Position numbers and translations under genes: made by a program
Assembly (NCBI GenBank): GCA_905331475.1
Contig: CAJNYU010003865.1
Location: forward strand, 1-64,000
DNA from: Rotaria socialis
Lineage: Eukaryota > Rotifera > Eurotatoria > Philodinida > Philodinidae
Direction: 5' to 3'
Length of the DNA stretch: 64,000 nucleotides
The notes under the pieces: model-generated
Seen by the model: the letters and a program-made list of their open reading frames with translations, nothing else
Told to the model about the DNA's origin: nothing
Database searches by the model: none
In this document: one piece after another, positions 49,559 to 60,195 of the stretch
Numbering within the stretch: position 1 is the first letter of the stretch
Layout: every line of letters starts with the position of its first letter

Positions 49559-50409
49559 ATGGAAAATCACAACCATACAACCAGTTGCAAATACAATCTG
49601 CTTCAGCCAACACCAATGATATTCTCATTCACGACAGCTAGCGAGCAGGTAAGTAATGATTTTATTTTCTTTTGACTCGTTTTATATTCAAACATTCAAC
49701 CCGTATGACTCCGTATGCATGAACATAGACTCTTTTTAATTCTCTACTTCCTATCTAGTTTGTCAAAGAACATCCTTCTAATTGATGAGAATTAAAGTTG
49801 ATGATATACGCTATGAATAGGATGAGTTCTTCTTTCTGTCTTTTCGCAAGTTATCTTGCTGTAGATTCTATGTAGCATTATTTATACTCATACAGGTGAC
49901 CCAACTCAGATTTCATGATATAATCCAAGTGTTGAGATGCAGTAGATCATCAAGAAGATTACAATAAATATAAATTTTACTGATAACGCTTACTTGAAAC
50001 AATAGAGTAGGATGTATTTTGTTGCTTAATCTAGTATTGATTTCTAATTTTTGTTTCCTTTTTTTAGGTTGTTCTTATTCGCTATTTTTCATCGATTAAT
50101 GTAGCTTTGGTTACTCCAATGAATTCCCTGTGCATATAGACTAGTGCTAATGGTTTTGTGAGGAATTATGGTTATTGTTTTTGATAATTGAGTCTATGAT
50201 ATTTTGTTTATTGAATTGACGATGACTTTTTTGTCCCAAAAATGTATGTTAAAACAACATTATTAGTAATATTTTAATAAAAGATATTCTGCTATTAACT
50301 AATCAAGAACTTTTCTTTTTAGGCTTTCACAAAACAACATATACAACGTAAATTTTTGTTGAATGAAGCTCGAATCCTGCAACTAAGATCCAATTCAAGC
50401 ATCTTCTGA
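49559..50409 (+). CDS. Possible two-exon small protein (58 aa), unknown
   Basis: Exon 49559-49648 (MENHNHTTSCKYNLLQ..TTASEQ) ends at a good donor CAG|GTAAGT in phase 0. Exon 50323-50409 follows a TTTTTAG acceptor in phase 0 and reads AFTKQHIQRKFLLNEARILQLRS to a stop. The joined protein would have a basic helical C-terminus. I recognise no family. The 674-bp intron is long for this genome, and a TTTAG just before the first ATG may mean a further upstream exon. It could equally be a chance pairing. Confidence 0.25.
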
Positions 50410-51231
50410 ACTTTCCATATCAACTGAAGTGAGTCGCATTTTGTCCGCGTTTTTGTTGAGTTTAAAATCGAGTTAAATTTACAATAAGATGATTGAGTTG
50501 TGTCGATCCAAACGATAGAAAAAATGCTATAAAAAGTTTAAGAATGAAACTATTTGTAGGCTTGGCAAAAAGGTACATCAGTGCTATAATAAGACAAAGA
50601 GGGCTACAAGAGAATCAAGTTGTGCAATTTTACTAGATATTCCTCTAACTTCTGAATCAACTTACTGAATTATAGACTATATCACGAGATCGTTGAGTTG
50701 TATTTTGCTTTTATTTAACAATACACAGTCAATTATAATGGTGTTACACAGGTATTCTACAAAATTTCGCAGTTGGTTGAGCTGATATAAATATTCTTAC
50801 AGAGTTTATTACTTTGCTCAATTTACAATCACTCTTCTAGCTTTCTTATACTTTTGATTTAATTATAGTGTTCTATTTCTATTGAGTATTTTTTTTTCTA
50901 GAAATCTATATACATGATTTATAGAAGTTATCTAAAATTACTACATACTTTATCAACTGTCTTAAACTATGATGTCTTCGACTAAGCATCTAATTCGATC
51001 GTAGTTTCGACAGATGTACAGCTCATAATTCAGGCTTAATATAATCGATCAATTTCTTTCATCTCTTCGATAATCAGATATCATTCGATTTATGAATATC
51101 ATAGGAAACACTTAATGAGAGTAATAGCACACTTGATGTATCCTATCATACACACTCTGAGCTGTATCTATGTGGTCTATCATTAATTTGATCTTCACTT
51201 TCATAAACCCTTGAAGTCATTTATGTGGTTN
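50410..51231. other. Gene-free stretch ending in an ambiguous base
   Basis: AT-rich sequence with no gene. Near the end, 'cttcactttcataaacccttgaag' (51197-51220) belongs to the 'gggtttat' repeat family. Position 51231 is N, right at the junction with the next element. Confidence 0.45.
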
Positions 51232-51444
51232 TTTTAATTTTTATCACTGAATTTTTAACTGAGCCGCCGCCGTCACATAAGGACTTGCAAATATCAGCCG
51301 ACGCCGCCGCTGTGAAAAAAATTTTAAGAATTTGTAGCAGCCGCCGCTGAAGGCATTACTCGTTCAAATAACAAGCCGCTGGGAATCTTCAAAAATTGAA
51401 AATTGTTGCCCGCCGCCGCTGTTCAACCCTTCGGCTGACACCTC
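51232..51444. mobile_element. Truncated inverted copy of the GGC-rich element
   Basis: The reverse complement matches the left ~170 bp of the element at 45290-45679 (GAGGTGTCAGCCGAAGGG, 'caacaattttcaatttttgaag', 'cttatgtgacggcg', 'tcagttaaaaattca'). It carries an extra ~40-bp GGC-containing segment. It ends in CACCTC|TA at 51444 and breaks off at the N at 51231, lacking the other terminus. Confidence 0.75.
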
Positions 51445-52330
51445 TATTCATACCCACTTGCCCACCCACCCCACACCAAGGGAGAAAGTGCAGATTTAGA
51501 ACCCTCAGCGCCAGAGCAATTTTTTCATTACCTATTTTTTGTCTGAATTATACGGCAACTATCAAGCGGAAAAAACATATTTCCGTATTTCTATGTATTT
51601 CTACTGTATATCTACGATTTCTACGTATTTCAGAAATAGAAAAGTACATAAATACATAGAAATACAAGTAACGTTCATCGACATCGAAGACCGATCCACT
51701 GGGATCTAGACTGACAGCGCTGAGGAGAACAAATGCATAAAAAGGACAGAAAATCGTTTGTTTATGCCAACAGCTAGTGATGATATTTTCAAACAGACCT
51801 GTAAATGCAGTGGAAATAAGTAAAGCTGGGGTAAGAATCAGACGAAAATTAAAGGTTTCAAGTAAAAGCACTAAAACCGAAGACGAAAGAGGGACAGAAT
51901 GGGACTCATAGGTCTTTAGGGAAGGGAGAGGTTGAGCCTTACCTAGCCACAAAAATATATGATTCAGAAATTTCGTGATGGTTTGCTCAAAGTTCCGTAG
52001 AGAGATCAGGTCGCCCTCTCGGCTGACCCATATCCAGAGCGGACTGTTTCACGTGACCATGCCATGCATCCCCCATGGTTTGTACCGTAATAATGCACTG
52101 TGCTTCATAGCAATGGTCATTTGTACCATGAGAATTAGCCATTTTTACCACGGAAATTGTCTCTTGGGCCACAAAATTGGTCGCTTGTGCTATAGAAATA
52201 ATTGTTTGTGTCATTGCTACAGACAGACAGACAGACATAGGTGAATTACGGTTTCTAGACCCTATCCTTTCAGTCTATGGAACAGCAATACATGACAATA
52301 CGGAAATACAGAAACACGGCTCCCCCATCT
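51445..52330. other. Gene-free stretch with small repeats
   Basis: 51567-51665 holds 'atttctacgtattt/aaatacatagaaat' inverted words, related to a perfect-looking hairpin at 53890-53935. A (acag)n/(gaca)n microsatellite lies at 52222-52238. The open frame at 51548-51952 (-) has no domain. Confidence 0.4.
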
Positions 52331-53195
52331 AATTCGTTGGAAGCGCTAATTTGAGCCCCATTTTCTGGAAAAACTATTGGTCTACCATGATCCAATGGAA
52401 ATCGAGTTTTCTGCAAAATGGCTTCCTATGGGTAATTTGAGTCGAAGAGCTCAAATTTGAGCGCTATTTTTCTGAAAGCCTTATTGGTCGGCCACAAACT
52501 GATGAAACTCGAGTTTTGGAAAACGGTTTTCCATAGATAATTCGTGCTGGCGTGGCCGAATTTGAGCCCCATTATGCTCGATACACACTTGGTCGGCTAA
52601 AAACTAATAGAAATCATGTTTTCGGGAAAATGTCTGCTCATAGGTAACTTGTAGTGCGGTGTTCGAATTTGAACACCATTTTTCTGGAAATTCTATTGGC
52701 CAGCTGGGAGCCAAAAGAAATCGAGCTACCGGGAAAATCGTTTTCTATGGATATTTCGAGGTGGGGAGTTCAAACCTGAGCACCAGTCGCCTCGAAACGG
52801 AATTCGACGGCTAGAAACCAATAGTAATCTGGATTTTTGAAGAATGAATTTCAGATTCGACCCCCTCCCCTCATCTTGGGTTACCTCTTGAAAACTATGT
52901 TCCCGGGAACTCAATTTCTATTGGTTCCTGGTCAATCAATAGGCTTTCTAGAAAAATAGTACTCAAATTCGAACACCGCACTACAGATTACCTGTAGGCA
53001 ACTATTTTTCAGAAAAGTGGATTCCTATCGGGTCCCGACCGACAAATTGGGTTTCGACAAAAATTGGACTCAAGTTCGAGCTGGCCACCACGAATTACCC
53101 CTTGAAAAAATTTTTCTGGGAACTCGAATTCTACTGGTTCTTGATCCATCAATAGGATTTCAAGGCAAGTGGACTTGCGATTCGCAGCCCCTGAC
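52330..53195. repeat. ~106-bp satellite: five direct units then two inverted units
   Basis: The landmark 'aatttgagccccat' and its variants recur at about 52351, 52457, 52562, 52669 and 52777, a 105-108-bp period. Each unit also has 'ctattggtcggccanaaacnaat' and 'gaaatcgagtttt'. From about 52880 the units are inverted: 'ctattggttcctggtcaatcaatagg' and 'ctcaaattcgaacaccgcactaca' at about 52965, and again at about 53070-53160. The block is therefore a large imperfect palindrome. Confidence 0.75.
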
Positions 53196-53591
53196 TCGGA
53201 TCTGCATTCGTCAACCATTATAATATATTGATATTATCTCAACAACGCTTTCTTCATCGGCACTTCATAAACATTTAGCTCAGCTTGGTTCTATTAAGGA
53301 GAGAGTAACCGTAACATGATATGGTAGTGAACCATCGCCACCGTTGCATCCCTAGTTTTCTCTTCTGTCGCGTGACAACGGCAGATCTCTAACTACTTCC
53401 GCTCTCCAGTTATTCACAAAACAGTTACGCTAATTAGGTTTTGAAAACGACGATAGATTCAAGGCGACAGAAATCTAGAAATATGTACTTGAAAGAAAAA
53501 TTTTGTTGCTTTTTTAGACAATTTCTTTTACATGAAGACGTTCAAACATACCAATTAATCATAGAAAACGAAATGTTGCAAATTGAGCCTA
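53196..53591. other. Gene-free stretch
   Basis: About 400 bases of AT-rich sequence with one unconvincing open frame (53441-53698). Nothing recognised. Confidence 0.4.
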
Positions 53592-53868
53592 CACTGAAAA
53601 AAAATAAGTACTCTACGAAACTTAAAAAGCTTCCGAGATTTGCAACGAATTCGGAACCCTTTTGCGATGTCGTACGGAACCTTCAAAGTTCCGTATAGTC
53701 TCACGAAACCTGTGTCGGAGTCTCCGATATCTTTAAGGGTTTTGTGAGACTTTACGAAACCCTTGAAGAACCTCGAAGGTTCTGCATGATAAAGAAAAAT
53801 AGTTTCGAATTCGTTGCAAATCTCGGAACCCTGTTAAGTTTCGTAGAGTGCTTATTTTTTTTTCAGTG
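53592..53868. mobile_element. 277-bp TA-flanked miniature inverted-repeat element
   Basis: TA|CACTGAAAAAAAATAAGTACTC at the left mirrors GAGTGCTTATTTTTTTTTCAGTG|TA at the right. The inverted match extends about 33 bp into 'tacgaaactta'. Inner sub-repeats ('gcaacgaattcggaaccct', 'ttacgaaaccctt', 'tcgtacggaaccttcaaagttcc') are also palindromic. CACTG termini with TA duplication fit the Tc1/mariner type and resemble the ends of the composite at 8260-11983. Confidence 0.85.
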
Positions 53869-54948
53869 TAAGTAAAAGTTCTGTATTTATATGCATTTCT
53901 ATGTATTTCAGAAATACAGAAATACATAGAAATACCATTTCCCCCTTGTATTAATGCCATGCGAAATTGAATATTTATCTTAAATAAATGTGTTAGTCAG
54001 CTGAAGATGAATCTGTCACTGAAAAGCACATAATTTGTAGATATTCTTTCAATTTGTTTGAACTACCGATGCGTTCTAATCTTTAAAGAGATAGGGTTGT
54101 CAAGCAAGATATTTTTATGAAGATTTTCATTTAGTCTTTTTAGTCAAATGCTTCTCTTCATACTATAAAAAGGCCGTGGCAATGAGTTTCTTGTTTGAGC
54201 GAAGTTGAGCTCCAAAGTAGATTGATTGAAACGGATAAATATAAATATCTGATTGGATGCAAAAAGCGTTCATTAAGATTGAATGTAGCAGTGAGAATAA
54301 TAGAGAGCACTGATGGTTCATCACAATAACAGTAGTTAAGCATATAATATTTTTAAAACTATGTTAACACATCAGTATCTGTCTGGTACTTTCTCGGTAC
54401 TTCAGCACCTTCTCAGTACCAGACAATGATTTCGGTATTTGGTACCTGCACTTTCCCCCTTGCCCCACACCCACACCCTTTACATGTAGTAACAGGTAGT
54501 CCATATAATTGATTACATGCGAACGACGATGTGTTGACAAGAAAAATATATGTGTATAGTTTATGGTGTGTAATCTACTACTATCTACTGTTATTAGGTG
54601 AAATAAAGATGTAGGCATTCTAATTCGAGGACTGTCGAAGATTCTTTAAATCTACAGTTTACAAAAAAAAACTCCGTAAGAGGGAAGAAGGACATTACTA
54701 ATTGAGGAAATCGACACCAAATTTATACAATGTGAATCAAAAGAAGTAGTTCTCAAAACTAGCGGACCCTTCTTGAACTTTCATTATCCCCAGCGTCACC
54801 TTTCTATATACAGAAGGACTTTTCTTCCTCAGAATTGGTTTATTTGTAGTATATGAGTGAATTGTAAATTTTTGGTATCGTTAATGTTTCGGGTGTCAGT
54901 GTGGATGTGTCTATGGTTGTGCTATATGAAAAACACTCCCATACCCAT
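53869..54948. other. Gene-free stretch
   Basis: It begins with a hairpin at 53892-53933 ('atttctatgtatttc'/'gaaatacatagaaat'). A telomere-like 'ccccacacccacaccc' sits at 54462-54478 beside GGTACC/TCGGTAC words. No gene recognised. Confidence 0.4.
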
Positions 54949-55059
54949 ACTGTAAAATATTGGCGTACAATAATAAGCCCTACAAGGGTATATAAAAAGG
55001 TTTATGAAATTCATAAACTCTTTTGAAGGGTTTATTACTCTACACCTACTTTTTACAGT
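54949..55059. mobile_element. 111-bp miniature copy of the 'gggtttat' family
   Basis: The left end ACTGTAAAATATTGGCG..AATAATAAGCCC mirrors the right end GGGTTTATTACTCTACACC..TTTTTACAGT over about 33 bp, around 'aaaaggtttatgaaattcataaactctttt'. It shows how the GGGTTTATTACTCTAC unit sits just inside an inverted terminus. Flanking (CCCACA)-like sequence follows at 55069-55090. Confidence 0.65.
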
Positions 55060-55315
55060 GCACACATTCACACCCACACCCACATCCACCCTCTAGTTCT
55101 TCAAAAAATCTTTGTCCAAAGCCAAAACTTTCGTGAGAAGCCCATAACTTGACAAGAAAAGATCCAATGACCAGGATATATTGAAGTTTTTCCTTGTGCA
55201 CTAGGTTCTATTGAACACCAATAGTCTTTGTGGGAAAAGACTTTCGATCAAAATAAGTTCTCTGAATCCTAACAAGTAACAGGATCCAATTAGCTGATCT
55301 TCGGATCATTTTACC

Positions 55316-57526
55316 TTGGCTTTCCTGGTGGCCATGGACACTGATATTCACTATGGCTGCGATTCGTTCACACAGAGTGAAAATCTTGAAACATTTGGTC
55401 TTATCTGGCTCGATGCGAATCCTAACAACATGGAAAAAAGTCGAAATACGGAGCGGCAAATGCGGGATATCATCAATCATTTCAGAAAATTTGAAGATCT
55501 AGACAAATGTAAAGAATACATTGAGCAAGCTTCAAAAGAAGATCGACTTGTGCTGATCGTTAGCGATGAGCTGGGTCGAGAATTAGTACCTCGTATTCAT
55601 CGATTACAACAGGTTTCTTCAATCTATGTCTACGGTATGAACAGCACCGTCAACGGACGATGGACTTCTCAGTTTACGAAGGTAGGAGTATCTGAATGAT
55701 TTCGCTTTAGCATAAGTATTCTATAGATCAAAGTCAGCACGGTTCAACTCGACAAACTCCTTGTTCAAATCAAATCAGATCAGCGGTTACGAGCGAGAGT
55801 ACAAGAACCTTTCTCGGCTCACATTTTCAATACGGGTTGTGTCTCAGATAAATCGACAACAGAAATTAATGGTCAGTTCGTATTTTTTCAACTACTTGTC
55901 GACTGTCTGATTCAACTGCACATTAGAACAATGGACTTTAATGAATTAATTTCTCTATGTAAGAAAATATACATAACTAACCAAGCCCAGCTCTCTATTC
56001 TACACCAATTTCAGCTCGATTATTCTTCTAGCAAAGCCCTGTACTGGTATACTCGTGAATCGTTTATTTGTAGTATGCTGAACAAGGCGTTACGTACAGA
56101 AAACATTGATTTACTCTTTCTCTTCCATTCACTCATTTCCGATATTCATCACCAACTGCAATTCTACCAGGCAAACTCTCCAGTGCGCGTGTATAGATGT
56201 CAATTGATGTCAAACAAGGAATTGAGTACTCTCAACGAATGTATAGGCCAGTTGATATCCATAAAATCATTTTTTTCTACTAGTACCAAGCGTGAAGTGG
56301 CTGATATTTACTTGTATCGTGGAGACTCTATAGATAATTTGGAGCTAGTTCTGTTCGAGATCGATGCTGCTCCCCATGTAGGCTCTACAAAACCATTTGC
56401 TTATATCAGTCCTTATAGCAATTTCCCTGATGAATCGGAAGTACTTTTCACTCTTGGTTCCGTTTTCCGTCTTATCAGTATTAGTGCAGGTGATGATAAA
56501 TTGTGGACCATTCGAATGGAACTATGTACAGATGATGAACACAGTATGAAATATGTCCTTAGCGAAATGAGAAATAAGTACAGAACTGGAGAGACGAGTC
56601 TTCATGTCTTTGCCAAGCTTTTGGCAGAGATGGGAAAATTTGATTTGGCTGAAAAGTACTATCGTCGGTTGCATAATGAAATCCCATCTGATGATCCCTC
56701 GCAAAAAGACGTATGCAACGAGCTCGCTACAGTTTTCTCCCAAAAAGGAGAGCTCAATATGAGTATGGAATGGCGTGTAAAAGCATCCAAAATCCCTGAG
56801 TACAGGAATCTGAGACTCGAAAAAAAAATTTTCAAACGTGACCAGCATTCACCTGTTTTTTTACGCAAATGCAGATTATGTGATCGAGATATGAAGATTG
56901 TGGCTCAACAGGCAATCGTCGTTAAAAAATGCACTTTGCTAGACTTAGCCGATAATAATATTACTCCAGAAGGTCTTCTGATTCTGGCAAATGCATTGCA
57001 CCATAATAGAAAATTAGAAAAGCTAGATCTTTCCTGCAATACAATATCTGATATAGGTGTTTCCATTATCGCACACTCGATCAAGAATTCAACTGTAACG
57101 ATACTCGTCCTTGATTGCAATCGTATCACAGATGAGGGTGCAAGATATTTGGCAGAAATGCTCAGAACAAATAAAATATTAGTTTACTTGGGGCTCAGTA
57201 GCAATTGTATAGGCGAGCAAGGTGTGAATTATTTAGCTGACGCACTCACTACGTGTAACACAACTCTCAAAGAGCTGTCTCTTCAATCGAACAAATTTCT
57301 CAGGGACTCAAGTATTGATTCTCTCTTTGCAATACTCAAATACAACAACGCGTTGGACACACTTGACATCAGTGGTTGCAATATGTCCACTGTTGGTATA
57401 GCAAGACTTCAGGACGAAGCAAAACAAAAGTCAAGTTTTCATTTCGTAACAACTACAACGGAGGCATTTCATCACTCACATCCGGCATCATCATGGGTTA
57501 AGGTATTTCTGTCGAGAATAAAGTAA
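55316..57526 (+). CDS. Mono-ADP-ribosyltransferase with TPR and leucine-rich repeats
   Basis: Two exons (55316-55681, 55727-57526; 45-bp intron) give about 721 residues. The second exon is open upstream of its first Met, through EINGQFVFFQLLVDCLIQL, so the start at 55316 is right (55334 is an alternative). The N-terminal region (FGLIWLDAN..RLVLIVSDELGRELVPRIHRLQQVSSIYVY) is the regulatory-like domain found before ART domains in rotifer proteins. The ART domain follows, with the R-S-E triad in order: VYRCQL, FFSTST and DESEVLF, the ExE typical of arginine-specific transferases. A TPR-like region (LLAEMGKFDLAEKYYRRL..) comes next, then about five ribonuclease-inhibitor-type leucine-rich repeats (LDLADNNITPEGLLILANAL; LDLSCNTISDIGVSIIA; LVLDCNRITDEGARYLAEML; LGLSSNCIGEQGVNYLADAL). 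No signal peptide is visible, so it is probably cytosolic, moving ADP-ribose from NAD+ to partners chosen by the repeats. Substrate unknown. Confidence 0.85.
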
Positions 57527-57895
57527 CTCATGGGCGCCAACAATGCCAGAAGGCAGAAGAATGATGATGATATGATCAAAGGACAGGGGGCGGTTTGTAT
57601 GCAAAATGGCCATAAATAAAAATCACTCCAAAACGTGCTTTAAATTTGAACTTAATATTGCTGTGACGATTTCTGATACAGCAGACGCTGTTTGAGAGAT
57701 ATCTTATGTATAATTTATTGGTGGGGTGTGGGGTGTGGGGATGGATGCTAGAGTTGTTCTAACACAGGCCCACACCCATCCACCATTCAATGAAACAGAA
57801 CAAATTATCTTACTGAATTTATATTTGTAGTACACTTCTTTATTAATACAATAAACATCACAATTTAAGAGTGAGAAAATGTTTTTTTATTTAAT
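57527..57895. other. Gap between convergent genes
   Basis: A possible polyadenylation signal AATAAA lies at about 57613. 'ggtggggtgtggggtgtgggg' (57719-57740) is telomere-like, with 'ccacacccatccacc' opposite at 57768-57783, making a small inverted pair. Confidence 0.5.
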
Positions 57896-60195
57896 TTATA
57901 ACCAAATAGTTAGTTGACCAACACCATTGTGTTCCCAAATACATAATGAAAAAGTTGATTTGTCACGTGTAAGACAAAGTTTTTTGCGAATTTCAGTCGA
58001 TACAAAATGGCTTCGAGGAAATGGCTGTGCACGACCTAATGTAGACGAGGCGTGCAACATATTAAAATATTGGTTGACAGACGTAAAAGAATCAATCAGA
58101 TTCTGTAACATATTGACCAAGGGCTTGTCCATTCGATAAAAACCTCCATACAAGGACAAATGACGCAGATGAGGAAATAATAGAGCCAGAATTGAATCAT
58201 CGACTGGTTCAGCGCTTGGTCGTGGGTGTCCAGGATTGGGTTGTGGCTGTTCGAAGTATAAAAATAAACTTCTAAGACGATACGATGCTGTTGAGGAAGA
58301 GCAACAACGACCTAATTCCCGCACTACTCTCCATGGAGCGCTCAGACGTTGAAGAAGAACTGCGTTCGCCAGTAAATTTCTTAGTAAATTTGCATAAATT
58401 ACTATTTGTGTATCATCAATACCAATCATTTGAAGATGGAAAGAACGAAGACGAAGAGAAAGAAAACAAGGATCACGCTACATGAAGTTCTAACGTAGGA
58501 TAATGGCAAAAAAACAAAAAAAAGTAATTTCTTACTGATATTGCAAATCCAGTTGTTGTCACAGCCCAATGCCACTTTAAGTGATATACACGAGATAGAA
58601 CTGCTAAACTATGTTTGACATTGTCCGCTGAATGTAAATTGATGCCGTCGTTATCAGTATTTCTACACAACCATACCATATGTTGTACAGTTGCTCGTCG
58701 ATCATGATTAATAGTACGTGTAACAAATCGATGATTTACCAAGATGCGATCATTTTGTAAATCACATGGGCAGGTATAGACGAGTAACATTGCAGAAGAC
58801 AAATGTTCTTCAACGATATGACGTACGCACCATCCTCTTGCAAGCCAATCACTAGTGTTAAAAACGAAATCGCCGAACTCGGTCGTTTCGTATTCATGAC
58901 GTAATGCAATAGGCAAACACAAAGAGAAACGGAAATCATCGAGTGAAAGCCAAAGAGAACTTGAATGTATGGCTTGTCGAAATTCAACGAGCTGATTCAA
59001 TACTAAAAGAATACATACTGGATTAAATACTACGTAGAAGTAAATAACTGCTTAACTTACATGAAGTCTGTACGTGAATTAATGTTAATGATTTGAGATT
59101 GGGCATTTTCAAATGACGAATAATCAACAAGACATTGTCCATTGAAAAATCACTATCATGACCGCCACGCAATGTAAGTGTATGTAAATGAATTACATTC
59201 ATTGTTACTAAATAGGACTGGCTCAATATGTTCTTAGGTTCATACAAATGTTCTAAATTAGAAACAGTTGAATCGCTACGTTCAAATGTTACAGTTAAAT
59301 GTTTAAGGCACGGCATTTCATTTGGTTGCAGTAGAAATAATAGTTCCGTGAAGCGTTTAAGAGACAATGTCAAATAGACAGTACGTAAAAAGCAAGACTG
59401 TCGTCCACAAACACCATGTAAAACGTACAAGCTTCCTCGACCTGTCTCATTCCAATTTTCCATTCCTAAAGATATTTAAAAACATCCAACTCAATTACAA
59501 ATAAACTTTTTTCTGTGAATGATATTAAAAAACCTATGGAAAATTTTTCGGATGTCTTTTTTTAGATGTGATGAGAAGCTGAATTCAATGAATAATCTCA
59601 ATGACAAAATGAATCTATAGTTTTATTTATTACTGTCGTACATACCGTCAGTTACGTGAAAGATCATTGTATGGCAAGAAGCTTGTAAGAAGATGAGTTC
59701 ATGAAGAACTGTAACATACCAAGAATCGGCATTGTCAAAAATCAATGTCAATTTGTCGAGTTATCCTATGATACTAGTATCAGTACCGCAAGCAAGAATC
59801 AAGGCAAGTGGTTTGTAGCAATATTTGTGAAAAAACTGCATATTAGATAGAGTGAGTATTCGTACAGAAGGTAAGAATGAAGGTGTGCTATCAGCCCATT
59901 TGGAGAGAATACCATAAGCACAGGTTATGTTGCAAAAGCCGCCCAATACCAATGAACGAATAAAAATACTTAAACAACGTGTACGGAAACCATTGTGATC
60001 GTCTAGAAAAGCTCGATAAAGAGAATACGAACAACGGCCATCGTGAAAAGCCAGTGTACGATGATCATTTTTATTTTCAGCAAACAACTTATCTAGATGA
60101 TTGGAGACACCCATCAATGAGTATCCAATATCGAACAAAGTCAAATAAGTTGAAATTTTAAATAACAGTTCAGGTGGCAATTCATCCAATTTCAT
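57896..60195 (-). pseudogene. F-box / leucine-rich repeat protein with an internal stop
   Basis: Four exons on the minus strand (59646-60195, 59001 end to 59465 region as 59067-59465, 58536-59002, 57896-58477) join in consistent phase to about 630 residues. The N-terminus KLDELPPELLFKISTYLTLFDIGYSL is an F-box, which binds Skp1 in SCF ubiquitin ligases. LRR-like segments follow (LPSVRILTLSNMQF; CLKHLTVTF; LHTLTLRGGHDSDFS; NLKSLTLIHVQ; LRHLSLYGG). The end KLCLTRDKSTFSLCIWEHNGVGQLTIWL looks intact. One TAA at 59761-59763 interrupts the frame of exon 1 at ..TDTSIIG; the same frame continues sensibly as LDKLTLIFDNADSWYVTV. No intron can remove the stop. It is therefore either a nonsense allele, a recent pseudogene, a recoded stop or a sequence error; everything else is well preserved. 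Confidence 0.75.

Noticed and set aside
51548-52244. Open frames on both strands near 52 kb
   Set aside because: No recognisable domain; they overlap hairpins and a microsatellite.
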